Origin: Streptomyces sp. DH-12
GTDB taxonomy: Bacteria; Actinomycetota; Actinomycetes; Streptomycetales; Streptomycetaceae
Length of the DNA: 64,000 nt
Direction: 5' to 3'
Assembly (NCBI RefSeq): GCF_002899455.1
Contig: NZ_PPFB01000001.1
Location: forward strand, 496,001 to 560,000
Both the position numbers and the translations under genes were made by a program. Below the pieces are notes generated by a model. The model was not told the DNA's origin and searched no databases. It saw only the letters and a list, made by a program, of their open reading frames with translations. How positions within the stretch are numbered: the stretch's first letter is position 1; each line of letters starts with the position of its first letter. Positions 43,888 through 52,976 of the stretch are shown piece after piece.

Positions 43888-46800
43888 ATGCACCCACCCC
43901 TCCGCAGATGGCGCCACCGCGCCACGACGGTCCTCGCCGCCCTCGCCGTCGTCGGAGCCGGCCTGGCGCCCGCGCCGGCCCTCGCCCGGCCGTCGACGTC
44001 GTCCGGCGAGCGACTGACCTCCCTGGTCAACCCGTTCATCGGCACCCAGAACTTCGGCAACACCTTCCCCGGAGCCAGCGCGCCCTTCGGGATGGTGCAG
44101 GTGAGCCCGGACACCGGCGGGCAGGGCGGTTACGACTACCAGCAGGACAGGATCCACGGGTTCAGCCAGACCCACCTCTCCGGCGTCGGCTGCTCCGTCA
44201 TGGGCGAGCTGCCGCTGATGCCGACCACCGGTGCGGTCGACACCGTGGATCCCGACGCGTACCGCTCGGCCTACTCGCACGACGACGAGGAGGCCGAACC
44301 CGGCTACTACCGCGTCGGGTTGAAGACGTACGGCATCGACGCCGAGCTGACGGCCACCCCGCGCACCGGGTGGCAGCGCTACACCTTCCCCGCCACCGGC
44401 CGGGCCAACGTGCTGTTCAACACCGGCAAGGCCAACCAGCGGGTGTACAGCTCGGAGGTGCACGTCGTCGGGGACCGGACGGTCGAGGGCCGGGTCGAGG
44501 CGGGCAACTTCTGCGCGGGCAAGGACCGGCACACGGTCTACTTCACCGCCACCTTCGACCGGCCGTTCGCCTCGCACGGCACCTGGCGGGGCTCCACTCC
44601 CCGTCCGGGCGGGCGGGACGCGGCCGGTGAGGGCGGCAACGGCGCCTGGGTGACGTTCGACGCCGAGGACGACCGGGACGTCGTCGTCAAGGTCGGCCTG
44701 TCGTACACGGGTCTCGAGGGCGCCCGGAAGAACCTGGAGGCGGAGACGGCGGATTCCTACGACTTCGACGCCACGCGGGAGGCGCTGCGGGCCACCTGGG
44801 AGCGGCAGCTCGCCGCGGTGAAGGTCGAGGGCGGGCCGGAGGAACGGCGGCGTGCGCTCTACACGGCGCTCTATCACGCGCAGTTGCACCCGAACCTCGC
44901 CGGGGACGTCGACGGCCGGTACGCGGGCTTCGACGGGAAGGTGCACACGGCGTCCGGGTTCACGCCGTACCAGAACCTGTCGTTGTGGGACACCCACCGG
45001 CCGCAGAACCAGCTGCTGCAGATGCTGGAGCCGAGGGTGGCGCGGGACGTGGCGCTGTCGGTCGTCGCGATCGGACGGGACGGCGGCTGGCTGCCGCGCT
45101 GGTCGCTCGCCAACAGCGAGACCAACATCATGACGGGCGACCCGGTGACCCCCTTCCTCGTCGAGGCGTGGTCCAAGGGGCTGCTCGCCGGACACGAGCA
45201 GGAGGCGTACGCGCTGCTGCGGAAGAACGCGCTGCGGACGCCGCCGGACGACTCGCCCTACAACGGGCGTGCGGGCATCGCCGCCTACCTGGAGCGCGGG
45301 TACGTGCCCAGCGGGCTCGAGCCGGGGAAGGACTGCCCGGACAAGGGCGGCGACAACGACTGCCGTCACCCGGCGTCGGCGACCCTGGAGTACGCGGCGG
45401 CGGACGCGTCGCTGGCGCTGATGGCCGAGGGGCTGGGCCGCACGGCGGACGCCCGGATGTTCGCGGCGCGCGGGCAGTGGTACCGGAACCTGTGGGACTC
45501 CTCCCTCCAGCAGTTCCGGCCCCGCACCACCGAGGGCACGTGGGTGACGCCGTACGACCCGGTCGAGGCGGGGCACCAGTTCCACGAGGGCGGCGCCTAC
45601 CAGTACCAGTGGCTGGCGCCTCAGGACCCGGCCGGGCTGGTGGAGCTGATGGGCGGCAGGAAGAGGACGGAGCAGCGGCTCGACGCCTTCTTCGCCTACG
45701 ACAAGCTGCTGAAGGACCCCGCCGGGACCGCCCGCCACGACTGGATCTCGGCGCCGTACGACTACTACGGCAAGCCGACCTACAACCCGAACAACGAGCC
45801 CGACCTGCACGCGCCGTACATGTATCTGTGGACGGGCGCGCCGGCGAAGACGGCGACCGTGATCCGCGCGGCGATGACCCTGTTCACCGACGGGCCGGAC
45901 GGCATGACCGGCAACGACGACCTGGGCACCATGTCGGCCTGGTACGTCTTCTCGTCCCTGGGCCTGTACCCGACGACGAACGGCGGCGGCTTCCTCGCCG
46001 TGTCGTCCCCGCAGTTCCCGTCGGCGGAGATCCGCATCGGCGCGTACGGGAAGCGGCAGGGCGGCACGCTGACCGTGAAGGCTCCGGGCGCGAGCGACAC
46101 GCGGCGGTACGTGGAGCGGACGGAGTTCGGCGGGAAGGACCTGCGCGCCACCTGGCTGGACTGGGACGCGGTCGCCGAGGGCGGGCGGCTCACCTTCGAG
46201 ATGAGCGACGAGCCGTCGGCGTGGGGCGCCGGCAAGGGCGCCGAGCCGCCGTCCGTGAACCGGGCGGCCGCCGACTCCCGCCGCCACCTCGACGCCTCGC
46301 TGCGCACGTCCGCCGACGTGGTGCCGGCGTCGGACAGCGCCCAGGACGTGCGGCTGCGGATGGACGTGCTGGGCCAGGCGCCCGGCGCGCTGCGGGTGGA
46401 CGTCGGGGTCGAGGCGCCCCGCGGGTGGACGGCGAAGACGTCCGGACCGTTCACACTGGCGTCGCACCGGCTGCCGGTGCAGCGGACCGCGACGGTGGAC
46501 GTGCGCGTGCCGGCCGGGACCGCGCCGGGCACGTACACCCTGCGGATCACGGCGGGCGCCGGCGGGGTGAGGAAGGTGGAGCGGGTCGCCACCGTCGAGG
46601 TGCGCGAGGCCGCGCGCTGTGCCGGGGCGGCCGGTGAGCAGTGTGCCGTCGACCTCGGCCGGGAGCTGAACCACGACGGGACCGCGACCGTCGCCGCCCC
46701 CGACGAGGGCGACTTCGACGGCGCGGGGTGGAGCTACGACGGGGACCTGCTGCCCGGCACGGGGCCGGTGGCGTGGGACGGCGTGACCTACGACGCCCCG

Positions 46801-47175
46801 GACCCGTCCGGCACGGCCGCCAACTTCGTCGAGGCGCGCGGTCAGGCCCTCCTGCTGCCGGCCGGTTCGTACGGCACGCTGCGGCTGGTCGGCGCGTCCC
46901 ACCACGGGCCGGTGACGACCGGCCTCACCGTCCGCTACACCGACGGCACCACCGCCGAACTGCCGGTCACCGTCGGCGACTGGGCGGGATCCGCACCCGC
47001 GGGCGGCTCCGTGGCGCTGGAGATGCCGCACCGGATCAAGCGGGGGCAGGGCGTGGACGGCCCGCCGGTCCGCCTGTTCGCCGCGTCCGTGGCCCTCGAC
47101 GCGTCGAAGACGGTGCGCTCGCTCGGTCTGCGGAACGACCCCCGGGTGCAGATCTACGCCCTCACGCTCGGGTAG
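43888..47175 (+). CDS. Secreted GH92 alpha-mannosidase, multimodular
   Basis: A 1095-residue exported exo-acting alpha-mannosidase (calcium-dependent). Signal peptide to about ALARP. N-terminal GH92 sandwich starts VNPFIGTQNFGNTFPGA and GMVQVSPDTGG; the catalytic (alpha/alpha)6 part includes LWDTHRPQNQLLQ, NIMTGDPVTPFLVEAWSKG, FHEGGAYQYQWLAPQD (general acid/base Glu region) and TGNDDLGTMSAWYVFSSLGLYP. After residue about 760 come NEW3 and a C-terminal beta-module (RYTDGTTAELPVTVGDWAG, ASVALDASKTVRSLGL) shared with the secreted NEW3 protein at 26110. Probably processes mannosylated glycans. Confidence 0.94.
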   Translation: MHPPLRRWRHRATTVLAALAVVGAGLAPAPALARPSTSSGERLTSLVNPFIGTQNFGNTFPGASAPFGMVQVSPDTGGQGGYDYQQDRIHGFSQTHLSGVGCSVMGELPLMPTTGAVDTVDPDAYRSAYSHDDEEAEPGYYRVGLKTYGIDAELTATPRTGWQRYTFPATGRANVLFNTGKANQRVYSSEVHVVGDRTVEGRVEAGNFCAGKDRHTVYFTATFDRPFASHGTWRGSTPRPGGRDAAGEGGNGAWVTFDAEDDRDVVVKVGLSYTGLEGARKNLEAETADSYDFDATREALRATWERQLAAVKVEGGPEERRRALYTALYHAQLHPNLAGDVDGRYAGFDGKVHTASGFTPYQNLSLWDTHRPQNQLLQMLEPRVARDVALSVVAIGRDGGWLPRWSLANSETNIMTGDPVTPFLVEAWSKGLLAGHEQEAYALLRKNALRTPPDDSPYNGRAGIAAYLERGYVPSGLEPGKDCPDKGGDNDCRHPASATLEYAAADASLALMAEGLGRTADARMFAARGQWYRNLWDSSLQQFRPRTTEGTWVTPYDPVEAGHQFHEGGAYQYQWLAPQDPAGLVELMGGRKRTEQRLDAFFAYDKLLKDPAGTARHDWISAPYDYYGKPTYNPNNEPDLHAPYMYLWTGAPAKTATVIRAAMTLFTDGPDGMTGNDDLGTMSAWYVFSSLGLYPTTNGGGFLAVSSPQFPSAEIRIGAYGKRQGGTLTVKAPGASDTRRYVERTEFGGKDLRATWLDWDAVAEGGRLTFEMSDEPSAWGAGKGAEPPSVNRAAADSRRHLDASLRTSADVVPASDSAQDVRLRMDVLGQAPGALRVDVGVEAPRGWTAKTSGPFTLASHRLPVQRTATVDVRVPAGTAPGTYTLRITAGAGGVRKVERVATVEVREAARCAGAAGEQCAVDLGRELNHDGTATVAAPDEGDFDGAGWSYDGDLLPGTGPVAWDGVTYDAPDPSGTAANFVEARGQALLLPAGSYGTLRLVGASHHGPVTTGLTVRYTDGTTAELPVTVGDWAGSAPAGGSVALEMPHRIKRGQGVDGPPVRLFAASVALDASKTVRSLGLRNDPRVQIYALTLG

Positions 47176-47187
47176 CCCCCGCCCGCG

Positions 47188-47225
47188 GCCGGGCGTCCGT
47201 GTCACCGGTGACACGGACGCCCGGC
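47188..47225. terminator. Perfect 19-bp inverted repeat after GH92
   Basis: Arms GCCGGGCGTCCGTGTCACC (47188-47206) and complement (47207-47225) abut directly; the central bases form the loop. It follows the GH92 stop by 12 nt and is the likely terminator. Confidence 0.85.
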
Positions 47226-47424
47226 TCGTCACGTCCCGCCCGGCGCCCGCGGTGGCGCGGTGCACGAACCCAGGCGTCGCGGCCCGCGGGGCCTGGGCCG
47301 CGCGGGGCGGCGGACCGAGGTGGCCGCCGATGGGCGTCGGGAGCGGGAGCAGGACGGACGCGGTCTTCGGTGCCCGTGAACCTCGTACGGCCGCCGCTCC
47401 TTCCACGGGGACCCCGCTTCATGG

Positions 47425-47480
47425 TGCGGCCCGGACAGGGCGGTGCCGTGCCTGGAAGGCGCCGCCCTGTCCGGGCCGCA
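47425..47480. repeat. Second perfect 19-bp inverted repeat
   Basis: TGCGGCCCGGACAGGGCGG at 47425-47443 pairs exactly with 47462-47480 around an 18-base loop. It stands alone in the non-coding 47176-47678 stretch, about 200 bp before the ferritin-like gene, and may be a terminator, a 5'-leader structure or a remnant element end. No gene is otherwise seen in 47176-47678. Confidence 0.75.
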
Positions 47481-47678
47481 GCACGCGGTCATTCTGCACA
47501 GCGCCCCCGCTTCGGCCATCCGCATGCGGCATCCGGGGCACGTCCGCGCCCGACGGGCGTGTGGCGTGGCGGGCACGGCCGGTCACGCTCAGCATGAGGA
47601 GGTGCCCTGCCGGACCCCGGGCACCCCGCCCGGTGCGGGGGCGTCCGTGCGTCCGGCCCCTCGACGAGGAGCGTGCCC

Positions 47679-48878
47679 ATGACCTTCAACCCCCTGGAGC
47701 AGCGGGGCATCCCGCTGGACCGTCAGCTGCGCAGCTGGCGCGAGCTGAACGTGGAGCCCATCGACCCGGACCGCTGTGACCCGTACACGCGGTGCCGGAT
47801 CATCACGATGAACGGGATCGAGGTGGAGGCGATCCTGTTCAGCCACCAGCTCGCCCGCCACACCCGCGACCCGGAGATCAAGCGTCAGCTGGCCCAGACC
47901 CGGTACATCGAGGCGCAGCAGCAGAAGGCGGTGAACTGGCTGCTCCCGGGTGTCTCCTCGGTGCTGGAGACGACCATCGCGTACGAGCAGGTGGCCGTCG
48001 ACCTGACCGCCTGGGTGGCGCGGATGGAGCCGGACCCGTACCTGAAGCAGGCCTACCAGTTCGGTGTGCTGGAGGACTTCGACCACCTGTACCGGTACGC
48101 GAACCTGTACGAGATGATCGAGCACCGCAAGGCCGAGTCGATCGTCGACAACCTGACCGAGGTCATGCCGGGCCGGCCCACGCGGTACCACCACCGCGAC
48201 CCGGTCGACAACGTCCGCGACCCGTACGCCAGGGACCAGGCCGACCCGCTGTCGAAGCTGCACGCGCTGACGATCATGTCGACGGAGCAGCAGACGATGA
48301 ACTTCTACATGAACACCGGCCCCACCTACATGGAGCCGATCGCCCGTCAGCTCTACCAGGAGATCGGGCTGATCGAGGAGGAGCACGTCACCCACTACGA
48401 GTCCCTGGTGGACCCGGGTGAGACGTGGTGGGAGCAGCTCGTCAACCACGAGTACAACGAGTGCTACCTGTACTACTCGTTCATGGAGCAGGAGAGCGAC
48501 CCGAAGGTCAAGGCGATCTGGGAGCTGCACCTGAACATGGAGCTGGAGCACCTGCGCATCGCGTGCGACCTGATGCGCCGCCACGACGGCCGCGAACCGC
48601 AGGAGGTCCTGGCGCCGGAGCTGCCCAACGTGATCACCTTCGAGCCGAACAAGGCCTACATCCGGGAGCTGCTGGACACCCAGATGGACCTGACGACGCT
48701 CGGGGCGGGCTACGTCCGCGAGGCGCACGAGCGGTTCGAGAAGATGCAGGAGCGGATCCACGGCGGGGAGAACCCGCCGAGCGACCGGGTGATGCACGAG
48801 CACCACGAGATGTTCGGCCGCGAGTACCGCGTGCAGACCGAGGGCGAGCACCCCGACCCCGCCCAGCGCGAGAAGTAG
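47679..48878 (+). CDS. Two-domain ferritin-like (diiron-type) protein
   Basis: A 399-residue protein without signal peptide. ATG 47679 is preferred (GAGGAG about seven bases upstream) over GTG 47673. Long amphipathic helices occur in two sets: NGIEVEAILFSHQLARH, RYIEAQQQKAVNWLL, ETTIAYEQVAVDLTAWV, YANLYEMIEHRKAE and then EQQTMNFYMNTG, EIGLIEEEHVTHYESL, NHEYNECYLYYSFMEQE, ELHLNMELEHLRIAC. Repeated Glu...Glu-x-x-His pairs are typical ferritin-like ligands, so I infer two four-helix bundles with metal centres. Specific family not recognised. It heads a run with hemerythrin, DUF2243 and CtaG-like genes. Confidence 0.72.
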   Translation: MTFNPLEQRGIPLDRQLRSWRELNVEPIDPDRCDPYTRCRIITMNGIEVEAILFSHQLARHTRDPEIKRQLAQTRYIEAQQQKAVNWLLPGVSSVLETTIAYEQVAVDLTAWVARMEPDPYLKQAYQFGVLEDFDHLYRYANLYEMIEHRKAESIVDNLTEVMPGRPTRYHHRDPVDNVRDPYARDQADPLSKLHALTIMSTEQQTMNFYMNTGPTYMEPIARQLYQEIGLIEEEHVTHYESLVDPGETWWEQLVNHEYNECYLYYSFMEQESDPKVKAIWELHLNMELEHLRIACDLMRRHDGREPQEVLAPELPNVITFEPNKAYIRELLDTQMDLTTLGAGYVREAHERFEKMQERIHGGENPPSDRVMHEHHEMFGREYRVQTEGEHPDPAQREK

Positions 48879-48890
48879 GGAGGGGATCGC

Positions 48891-49481
48891 ATGTCCGACT
48901 TGCAGACTCCGCAGGCCGGGGACGACCGTTCCCGGGACGACGACGTCGTCTCCCTGCTGATGCGCCAGCACGGCGACATCCGCAACCTGTTCGACGAGGT
49001 CGAGGCCACCAGCGGCGAGGAACGGCGGGACGCCTTCCGGCGGTTGGTGCGGCTGCTGGCCGTGCACGAGACCGCCGAGGAGGAGGTCGTCCACCCCTTC
49101 GTCCGGCGGTCGGTCGACGGCGGCCAGCAGATCGTCGAGGACCGGCTCGCCGAGGAACGGGAGGCCAAGGAGATGCTGGCCGCCCTGGACGAGATGGACC
49201 CCGACGGCCCCGACTTCCTGCCGCAGCTCATCACGTTGCGGCGGGACGTGCAGATGCACGCCCGGGCGGAGGAGCGCTACGAGTTCACCCACATCCGGCG
49301 CAGCACCGACGTCACCGGCCTCGCCGCGATGGCCAAGGCCATCAAGGCCGCCGAGGCGATGGCGCCCACCCGGCCCCACCCGGGTGTCGAGTCCGGCGCG
49401 AAGAACATGGCGCTCGGTCCGGTGGCCGCCCTCATGGACCGCACCAAGGACACCGTGCGCAAGGCGATGGGCAGGAGCTGA
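48891..49481 (+). CDS. Hemerythrin HHE-domain protein
   Basis: A 196-residue protein with an HHE cation-binding four-helix bundle that can bind diiron, oxygen or act in iron-sulfur repair. Ligand region 1 is LLMRQHGDIRNLFDEV, region 2 AVHETAEEEVVHPFVRR, region 3 RRDVQMHARAEERYEF. The Ala/Pro tail (AMAPTRPHPGVESG) is probably flexible. It follows the ferritin-like gene by 12 nt and is likely cotranscribed with it. Sensing of oxygen or iron is plausible but inferred. Confidence 0.88.
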   Translation: MSDLQTPQAGDDRSRDDDVVSLLMRQHGDIRNLFDEVEATSGEERRDAFRRLVRLLAVHETAEEEVVHPFVRRSVDGGQQIVEDRLAEEREAKEMLAALDEMDPDGPDFLPQLITLRRDVQMHARAEERYEFTHIRRSTDVTGLAAMAKAIKAAEAMAPTRPHPGVESGAKNMALGPVAALMDRTKDTVRKAMGRS

Positions 49482-49574
49482 ACCCCACGACGGGCGCCGG
49501 CCGGCCGGGCTGACCGGCGCCGCGCGGGGTAGACGGCGAGCGGCAGCCGATCGTTCGGAAGGACGGATTGCACC

Positions 49575-50066
49575 GTGAGCACCCCTGACCCGTGGCCCGG
49601 CGCGGCCACCGCACGACGTACCGAGCCCCGACGATCGCTGCTGGTGTGCGCGGTCATCGGGGCCGCCGTCATGGCGGCCGTGGACGAGATCGTCTTCCAT
49701 CAGATCCTGCACTGGCACCACTTCTACGACCGCTCCACGTCGGATGTGGCTCTGATGTCGGACGGGCTGCTGCACACGGCCTCACTGCTGGCGCTCGTCG
49801 CCGGGTTCTTCCTCTTCGCGGATCTGCGGCGGCGCCGGGCGCTGGCGCCGGGGCACGCGTGGAGCGGGGCCTTCCTGGGCGCGGGCGCCTTCCAGCTGTT
49901 CGACGGGATCGTGGACCACAAGGTGCTGCGCGTGCACCAGGTCCGCTACGGCGTCGACGTCACCCCGTACGACTGGGCGTGGAACCTGGCCGGGCTGCTG
50001 CTGTTGCTCGTCGGAGGCTTCCTGCTGGTGCGTGCCCGGCGGGCAGGGAGGCGGCGGCCGTCGTGA
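49575..50066 (+). CDS. DUF2243 membrane protein
   Basis: A 163-residue protein with four hydrophobic segments. Characteristic His-rich pieces: AAVDEIVFHQILHWHHFYD (residues 34-52), SDGLLHTASLLALVAG, and FQLFDGIVDHKVLRVHQVR. The conserved His residues on membrane helices suggest metal or heme contact. Its TGA overlaps the next gene's GTG (GTGA), so it is translationally coupled to the CtaG-like protein; the two families are frequent neighbours. Confidence 0.85.
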   Translation: MSTPDPWPGAATARRTEPRRSLLVCAVIGAAVMAAVDEIVFHQILHWHHFYDRSTSDVALMSDGLLHTASLLALVAGFFLFADLRRRRALAPGHAWSGAFLGAGAFQLFDGIVDHKVLRVHQVRYGVDVTPYDWAWNLAGLLLLLVGGFLLVRARRAGRRRPS

Positions 50067-50860
50067 CGGCCGGTCCGTTCGCGGCGCCCCTGGCGCTCGC
50101 CTGTGTGCTCGCAGCCGTCGTGTACGCAATGGGCGCCGCCCGGCTGCGGCGGCGCGGTGACGCCTGGCCGTGGCGGCGGGACTGCGTCTTCGCCGTCGGC
50201 TGTGCGGCCGTGGTGTGGGGGCTGGCGGGTCCGGTGCCGGGCGGGCCGTTCACCGGGCACGTCGGCCGTCATCTGCTGGTGGCCATGGCGGGGCCCGCGC
50301 TGCTGGTGGCCGGCCGTCCGCTCACTCTGCTCCTGCGACTGCTGCCGCCCGGCGCACCGCGCCGGGGTCTGCTGCGGGTGGCGCACTCCCCCGTCGCCGG
50401 GTGGCTGATGTTCCCCCCGGTCGCCGCGGCCGTCGACATCGGCGGGCTGTGGCTGCTGTACCGCACGGACCTGTGGGCGGTCGCCCACCGGCACCCTCTC
50501 CTGGGCGGTCTGCTGGAGCTGCACATGCTGCTGGCCGGTCTGCTCCTCGCGATGGCCGTCTGCCGGCTCGACCCGGTGCGCGGACGGTGCGGTCTGCCGC
50601 TGCGGGCGGTGACGCTGCTGGCGGCGGGGGCGGCGCACGCCGTGCTGGCCAAGAGCCTGTACGTCGCCGGGCCGCCGGGGACCGCGTTCGCGGCGGCCGA
50701 TCTGGAGGCGGGGGCGCAGCTCATGTACTACGGCGGGGACGCCGTGGAGGTGTTCCTCGCGCTGGTCGTCGCCGTGCAGTGGTACGCGGCGACCGGACGG
50801 CGCCGGGCGCGGCAGGCGGCCCGGACGGCGCGGGGGAGCGTCCCCGCGGGTGCGCGCTGA
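50063..50860 (+). CDS. CtaG/caa3-oxidase assembly-type membrane protein
   Basis: A 265-residue polytopic protein of the CtaG (cytochrome c oxidase copper-chaperone-like) family. About seven helices; family pieces are FTGHVGRHLLVAMAGPALLVAGRPL, WLLYRTDLWAVAHRHPLLGG, LELHMLLAGLLLAMAV and the C-terminal AGAQLMYYGGDAVEVFLALVV. Helix His residues (GHVGRHLL, LELHMLL) are typical. Role: assembling or supplying copper to the caa3-type oxidase or an oxidase-independent copper step; inferred from family. Confidence 0.85.
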   Translation: MTAGPFAAPLALACVLAAVVYAMGAARLRRRGDAWPWRRDCVFAVGCAAVVWGLAGPVPGGPFTGHVGRHLLVAMAGPALLVAGRPLTLLLRLLPPGAPRRGLLRVAHSPVAGWLMFPPVAAAVDIGGLWLLYRTDLWAVAHRHPLLGGLLELHMLLAGLLLAMAVCRLDPVRGRCGLPLRAVTLLAAGAAHAVLAKSLYVAGPPGTAFAAADLEAGAQLMYYGGDAVEVFLALVVAVQWYAATGRRRARQAARTARGSVPAGAR

Positions 50861-50873
50861 CTCGGCCTCCGGT

Positions 50874-52115
50874 CTACAGGCGTACGACGATCAGGGCGAT
50901 GTCGTCGCGGCCGCCGTCGGCCACGCCCAGCCGGGTGAGCAGGGTGTCGGCGAGGGGCTCCGGGTCGAGGTCCGCGTGGCGGGCGAGCGTGTCGGTGAGG
51001 CGCAGCAGACCCGCGTCGATGTCCTCGCCCCGGCGCTCGATCAGCCCGTCGGTGTAGAGCACCAGGGTGTCGCCGGGCGAGTAGGGGACGGTGGCCTGCG
51101 GGCGCCGGGTCTCCCCGGTGAGGACTCCCAGCGGCGGGTCGGTGGCCTGGTCGAGCAGGATCACGGCGCCGTCCCGCCGTCCCAGCACCGGCGGCGGGTG
51201 GCCGGCGCAGGTGTAGGTGATGCGTCGGCCGCGGGTGTCGACGACGGCCTTGGCCGCGGTGGTCGCCAGCGCGCCCTCGAAGGTCTGGGCGTACCGGCTG
51301 AGGAGGTCCATCGCCGCGCCGGGTTCGTGCATGGCGCGCACGGCGGCGGACAGGGCGCTGCGCAGCATGCCCATGACGGCCGCCGCCTCCAGGCCGTGGC
51401 CGACGACGTCGCCGACCGCCACCGTGAAGCTGTCGTCGGCCAGGTCCACCACGTCGTACCAGTCGCCGCACACATTGAGGGAGCGGGTGGCCGGCATGTA
51501 GCGCACCGCTATGCCGCGGTGCGCGGCCAGGTCCGGGGCGTGCAGCATGACGTCCTGGAGGGCCAGGGCGGTGCGGCGTTCCCAGTCGTGGGCGGCGCGG
51601 AGCTTTTCGTTGGTCTCCTGCAGTTGCCGCGCCTTCGCGTACAGCTCCGCCTCCGTCACCGCCCGGACCCGCACCCGGCCCGTCGGCGTGTCGTGGACGG
51701 GGCGGGACAGCAGGAACTCGGTCATGTCCTCGATGCGGTGGACGATCCACTCGATCTCGCCGTCGGGGCCGAGAACGGGCGTGTTGACCGGCGACCACCA
51801 GCGTTCCTCGAAGGCTCCGGGCCGGCCGGGCACCGCCAGGTCGTACCGCTGCGCGGCGAGGGCGTCGGGTTCCTTGGACCGCAGGACGCGCTGCAGGGAG
51901 GCGCTCAGATTGCGGATGCCGTCCGCCGCCGGGTCCTCGGGGTTGTCCGGGTAGATGTCGAAGAGGTACTGGCCGATCAGCTCGTCGCGGGTGCGGCCGG
52001 TCACTCTGAGATACATCTCGTTGACGTCGACGACCATGAGGTCCGCGTCCAGCACCAGGTACGGACTGGGCAGGACGGAGAAGAGGGTCTGGTGGTCGAC
52101 CCGCGATGGGCTCAT
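50874..52115 (-). CDS. PAS-domain SpoIIE-type PP2C phosphatase
   Basis: A 413-residue cytosolic signalling phosphatase. PAS sensor domain about residues 14-140 (LPSPYLVLDADLMVVDVNEMY, FDIYPDNPEDP). A short helical linker (EAELYAKARQLQETNEKL) precedes the PP2C/SpoIIE catalytic domain: LNVCGDWYDVVDLADD (metal Asp), VAVGDVVGHGLEAAAVMGML, TYTCAGHPPPVLG and GDTLVLYTDGLIERRG, ending GGRDDIALIVVRL. Probably dephosphorylates an anti-sigma antagonist (SpoIIAA-type) in a partner switch; no partner gene nearby. Confidence 0.93.
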   Translation of the reverse strand: MSPSRVDHQTLFSVLPSPYLVLDADLMVVDVNEMYLRVTGRTRDELIGQYLFDIYPDNPEDPAADGIRNLSASLQRVLRSKEPDALAAQRYDLAVPGRPGAFEERWWSPVNTPVLGPDGEIEWIVHRIEDMTEFLLSRPVHDTPTGRVRVRAVTEAELYAKARQLQETNEKLRAAHDWERRTALALQDVMLHAPDLAAHRGIAVRYMPATRSLNVCGDWYDVVDLADDSFTVAVGDVVGHGLEAAAVMGMLRSALSAAVRAMHEPGAAMDLLSRYAQTFEGALATTAAKAVVDTRGRRITYTCAGHPPPVLGRRDGAVILLDQATDPPLGVLTGETRRPQATVPYSPGDTLVLYTDGLIERRGEDIDAGLLRLTDTLARHADLDPEPLADTLLTRLGVADGGRDDIALIVVRL

Positions 52116-52528
52116 GTGCGGTCTCCCGTCGGCGCCGGCGCGTCACCGTCAGTATGCGCCGCCGAACTCCGGTCCGTCGGGTCTCCCGGCGCCGGAGGGG
52201 GCACGGGCTCCGCGCAGGAGTGCCGCGGGCCGGCGGAGTCCCCTCGGGGGACGCGGCGACGACGCCGCCCGGCGACCGGGAGCGGGCGCCATGACGCTGA
52301 CCACCGTCACCGACGTCTCCGTCGGCGAGGCCGTGCGGGGCCTCGGTCCGGCGGACGAAGGGTCCGCGGTGGAGACGCTCACCGATCCGGGCTCAGCACG
52401 CACGGCCGTCCGGCCCGGGACCCCTCCGCAGCCGTGCGGTCACGCAAGGAGCGGACGCCCGGTGAGCTCCGGGCGCACGGCGGCGGGCAGTCGGTGCGGC
52501 GGCCGGCCGCCTGGGGCCGACCGACGAG
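52116..52528. other. 413-nt stretch with no confident gene
   Basis: A short plus-strand frame from ATG 52291 (MTLTTVTDVSVGEAVRGLG) reads like the start of a gene but becomes Arg/Gly-rich and has no recognised family. It could be the 5' part of a broken gene whose remnant lies immediately downstream. Confidence 0.4.
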
Positions 52529-52714
52529 ACGGTCCTGCTCGTCCACCTCGTGATCGTGGGCCGGGGCACGCGGCTGTTCCCGGCCGGCGGTCCGGACGGC
52601 GCGCTGGAGCCGGTGGGCTCGCGGGCCATGCCGGGCGGGGTGACGCCCCCGGTCTCCACCGGCCCGCCGGCCCGGCCGCGGTACGCCGCGGAGGTACCGG
52701 ACCGGACGTCGTGA
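52529..52714 (+). pseudogene. RibD/dihydrofolate-reductase-family C-terminal remnant
   Basis: About 60 codons read LLVHLVIVGRGTRLFPAGGP, then GALEPVGSRAMPGGVTPPV, the C-terminal cofactor and strand region of the DHFR-like family seen intact at 40701-41279. The N-terminal two-thirds are missing, and the end (STGPPARPRYA) is shifted relative to the usual YRPAGRPRY, so the gene is dead. Confidence 0.65.
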
Positions 52715-52733
52715 CGTGGGCTTCCGCACCGGG

Positions 52734-52976
52734 TCAGAACGGCATCTTGCCGCGCGCCCGGCGGCCGGCGGAGCCGCTGCGGCCGACGGCGCGGGAGCTG
52801 GAGCTGAAGGGCTTGCTGAGGAGCCGGCCGAGCGGACCCGGGGCCTTGGAACCGGCGCGCGAGCCGAAGCCCAGGGTGCGTTGCGTGCCGTTCTGCGGGT
52901 GGCGGGACAGGCGTGGGACGAGAAAGGCGAGCAGGGCGATGACCACGCAGACGGCGATGATGCCGACGACCATCAT
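52734..52976 (-). CDS. Small single-pass membrane protein
   Basis: An 80-residue protein starting at ATG 52976 with GGAGG five bases upstream. One N-terminal helix (MMVVGIIAVCVVIALLAFLV) followed by a basic, Gly/Ser-rich cytosolic tail (RRARGKMPF at the end). Similar short proteins are common in Streptomyces without known role. Confidence 0.75.
   Translation of the reverse strand: MMVVGIIAVCVVIALLAFLVPRLSRHPQNGTQRTLGFGSRAGSKAPGPLGRLLSKPFSSSSRAVGRSGSAGRRARGKMPF

Noticed and set aside
43834..47406. 1190-codon minus-strand frame through GH92
   Set aside because: Antisense shadow created by GC-biased third positions; composition unlike proteins.
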